Assembly (NCBI GenBank): GCA_023247595.1
Contig: JAHFGF010000067.1
Location: forward strand, 1 to 8,517
Source of the DNA: Candidatus Omnitrophota bacterium
GTDB lineage: Bacteria > Omnitrophota > Koll11 > Zapsychrales > Fredricksoniimonadaceae
DNA length: 8,517 nt
Reading direction: 5' to 3'
A program made the translations under genes and the position numbers. Below the pieces are notes generated by a model. It saw only the letters and a program-made list of their open reading frames with translations, had not been told where the DNA came from and searched no databases. Shown one piece after another: positions 7,842-8,517 of this stretch (the stretch's first letter is position 1; every line of letters starts with the position of its first letter).

Positions 7842-7904
7842 TTAAATTAAGGGTTCTTTGGGACGTTTGGCTGATAAAAACTGCCCTTAAAATCAGGGTT
7901 CTTT
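7842..7904. repeat. Pair of 18-bp near-identical direct repeats at the nadE 3' end
   Basis: Bases 7842-7859 and 7887-7904 match at 16 of 18 positions, sharing TTAAA and AGGGTTCTTT, 45 bp apart. The second copy contains the nadE stop and its last codons (KEP-stop). The first copy would also encode KEP, so this may be a short duplication of the gene end or chance in AT-rich DNA. Confidence 0.5.
7876..7898 (-). terminator. Weak intrinsic terminator candidate after nadE
   Basis: The minus strand reads CCCT (7895-7898), a 7-nt loop, AGGG (7884-7887), then CAG and five T (7876-7880). The stem is only 4 bp and overlaps the stop codon of nadE, so termination would be weak at best. Confidence 0.25.
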
Positions 7905-8517
7905 ATAGTGATTGGTAATGGGCAGGCGCCAATCTTTTCCAAAAGCGCGGGACGTAATTTTAATTCCTGGCGGGGCCTGCCTGCGCTTGTATTCACTTTT
8001 ATCAACCATCCCCATGACCTTACGACAAAGCTTTTCATCGGTCACTTGTGTAACCAATTGGGCGATGGACTGATGTTTTTCCACATAACTTTCCAACAAT
8101 TGATCCAAGTCATCATATTCCGGAAGAGAATCCTGATCCTTTTGATTTTCCCGCAGCTCGGCAGACGGCGCGCGCAATAATACAGACTTAGGAATAATCA
8201 TCTTGCCCGCCTGCATGTTCCTAAACCTTGCAAGCTCATAAACTTTTGTCTTAAGAATGTCTTTAATAACCGCAAAACCGCCGGACATATCACCATAAAG
8301 GGTGCAATATCCCACCGCCATTTCGCTCTTGTTGCCTGTCGTTAAAACCAGCCAGCCGAACTTATTGGAAAAGGCCATCAAAATATTGCCGCGGATACGG
8401 GCCTGAAGATTTTCTTCGGTAATATCACGGCCGCGTTCATAAAACCACGGGTCGAGAATTGAAGCATACGCGCTCATGAGGCGTTTAATGGGTATTTCAT
8501 GAAATTCAATCTCCAGG
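7893..8517 (-). CDS. nadE: Glutamine-dependent NAD+ synthase, C-terminal part (start outside window)
   Basis: 207 complete codons are visible, continuing open to the window edge upstream of the Met at 8477 ([13 protein letters not shown] precedes it), so that Met is internal. The enzyme amidates deamido-NAD+ (nicotinic acid adenine dinucleotide) with ATP, the last step of NAD synthesis in the cytoplasm. Diagnostic synthetase-domain blocks are [31 protein letters not shown] (about fragment residues 58-76), GGFAVIKD, the [22 protein letters not shown] region, and the C-terminal [20 protein letters not shown]. This sequence type is the C-terminal half of the two-domain bacterial NadE, which carries an N-terminal nitrilase-fold glutaminase. 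That domain is beyond the window, so glutamine dependence is inferred. The TGA stop (7893-7895) lies 196 bp before the gltB start, so gltBD may have its own promoter. Confidence 0.95.
   Translation of the reverse strand, partial: LEIEFHEIPIKRLMSAYASILDPWFYERGRDITEENLQARIRGNILMAFSNKFGWLVLTTGNKSEMAVGYCTLYGDMSGGFAVIKDILKTKVYELARFRNMQAGKMIIPKSVLLRAPSAELRENQKDQDSLPEYDDLDQLLESYVEKHQSIAQLVTQVTDEKLCRKVMGMVDKSEYKRRQAPPGIKITSRAFGKDWRLPITNHYKEP

Noticed and set aside
7847..7890. TTAAGGG / CCCTTAA inverted pair with a 30-nt loop as a terminator
   Set aside because: The arms are 7 bp with a long loop and no T-run follows on the minus strand, so it lacks the features of an intrinsic terminator.

Overview
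The window is a single co-directional block: all supported genes lie on the minus strand, so transcription runs from high to low coordinates. In that order they are the 3' part of nadE (NAD+ synthase), gltB and gltD (large and small subunits of NADPH-type glutamate synthase), a small TPR lipoprotein, a second exported TPR protein, and the first 38 codons of what looks like lnt (apolipoprotein N-acyltransferase). The flanking plus-strand open frames are shadows of these genes.

The organism is a bacterium of middling G+C with a Gram-negative type envelope, judged from the lipoprotein with an LAGC lipobox, the Lnt-like N-terminus and the exported TPR proteins. The exported protein that opens with a 'DSIILKSGKKVQGTI' type module before its TPRs is a style I associate with uncultured PVC-group or Omnitrophota-like lineages. 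That placement is an impression and no marker gene here confirms it.

Region by region: 7893-8517 holds nadE without its start. 7697-7892 is the only clear regulatory gap; it carries a weak terminator candidate, a sigma-70-like promoter candidate and a perfect 6-5-6 dyad overlapping that promoter. gltB (3155-7696) and gltD (1586-3031) encode the two GOGAT subunits, which turn glutamine plus 2-oxoglutarate into two glutamates using NADPH. They are separated by 123 bp carrying inverted arrays of a degenerate 7-bp repeat, and one array supplies the last codons and the stop of gltB. Downstream come the lipoprotein (988-1545) and the exported TPR protein (147-845). Between them, at 870-985, sits a 116-bp element with imperfect terminal inverted repeats that looks like a small non-autonomous mobile element. 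lnt begins at 116 and runs off the window.

The protein-coding content is ordinary nitrogen and NAD metabolism plus cell-envelope genes; I see no defence, CRISPR or secondary-metabolite system. The parts worth a second look are non-coding: the MITE-like element, the heptad-repeat inverted pair that has reshaped the GltB C-terminus, and the dyad at the gltB promoter.
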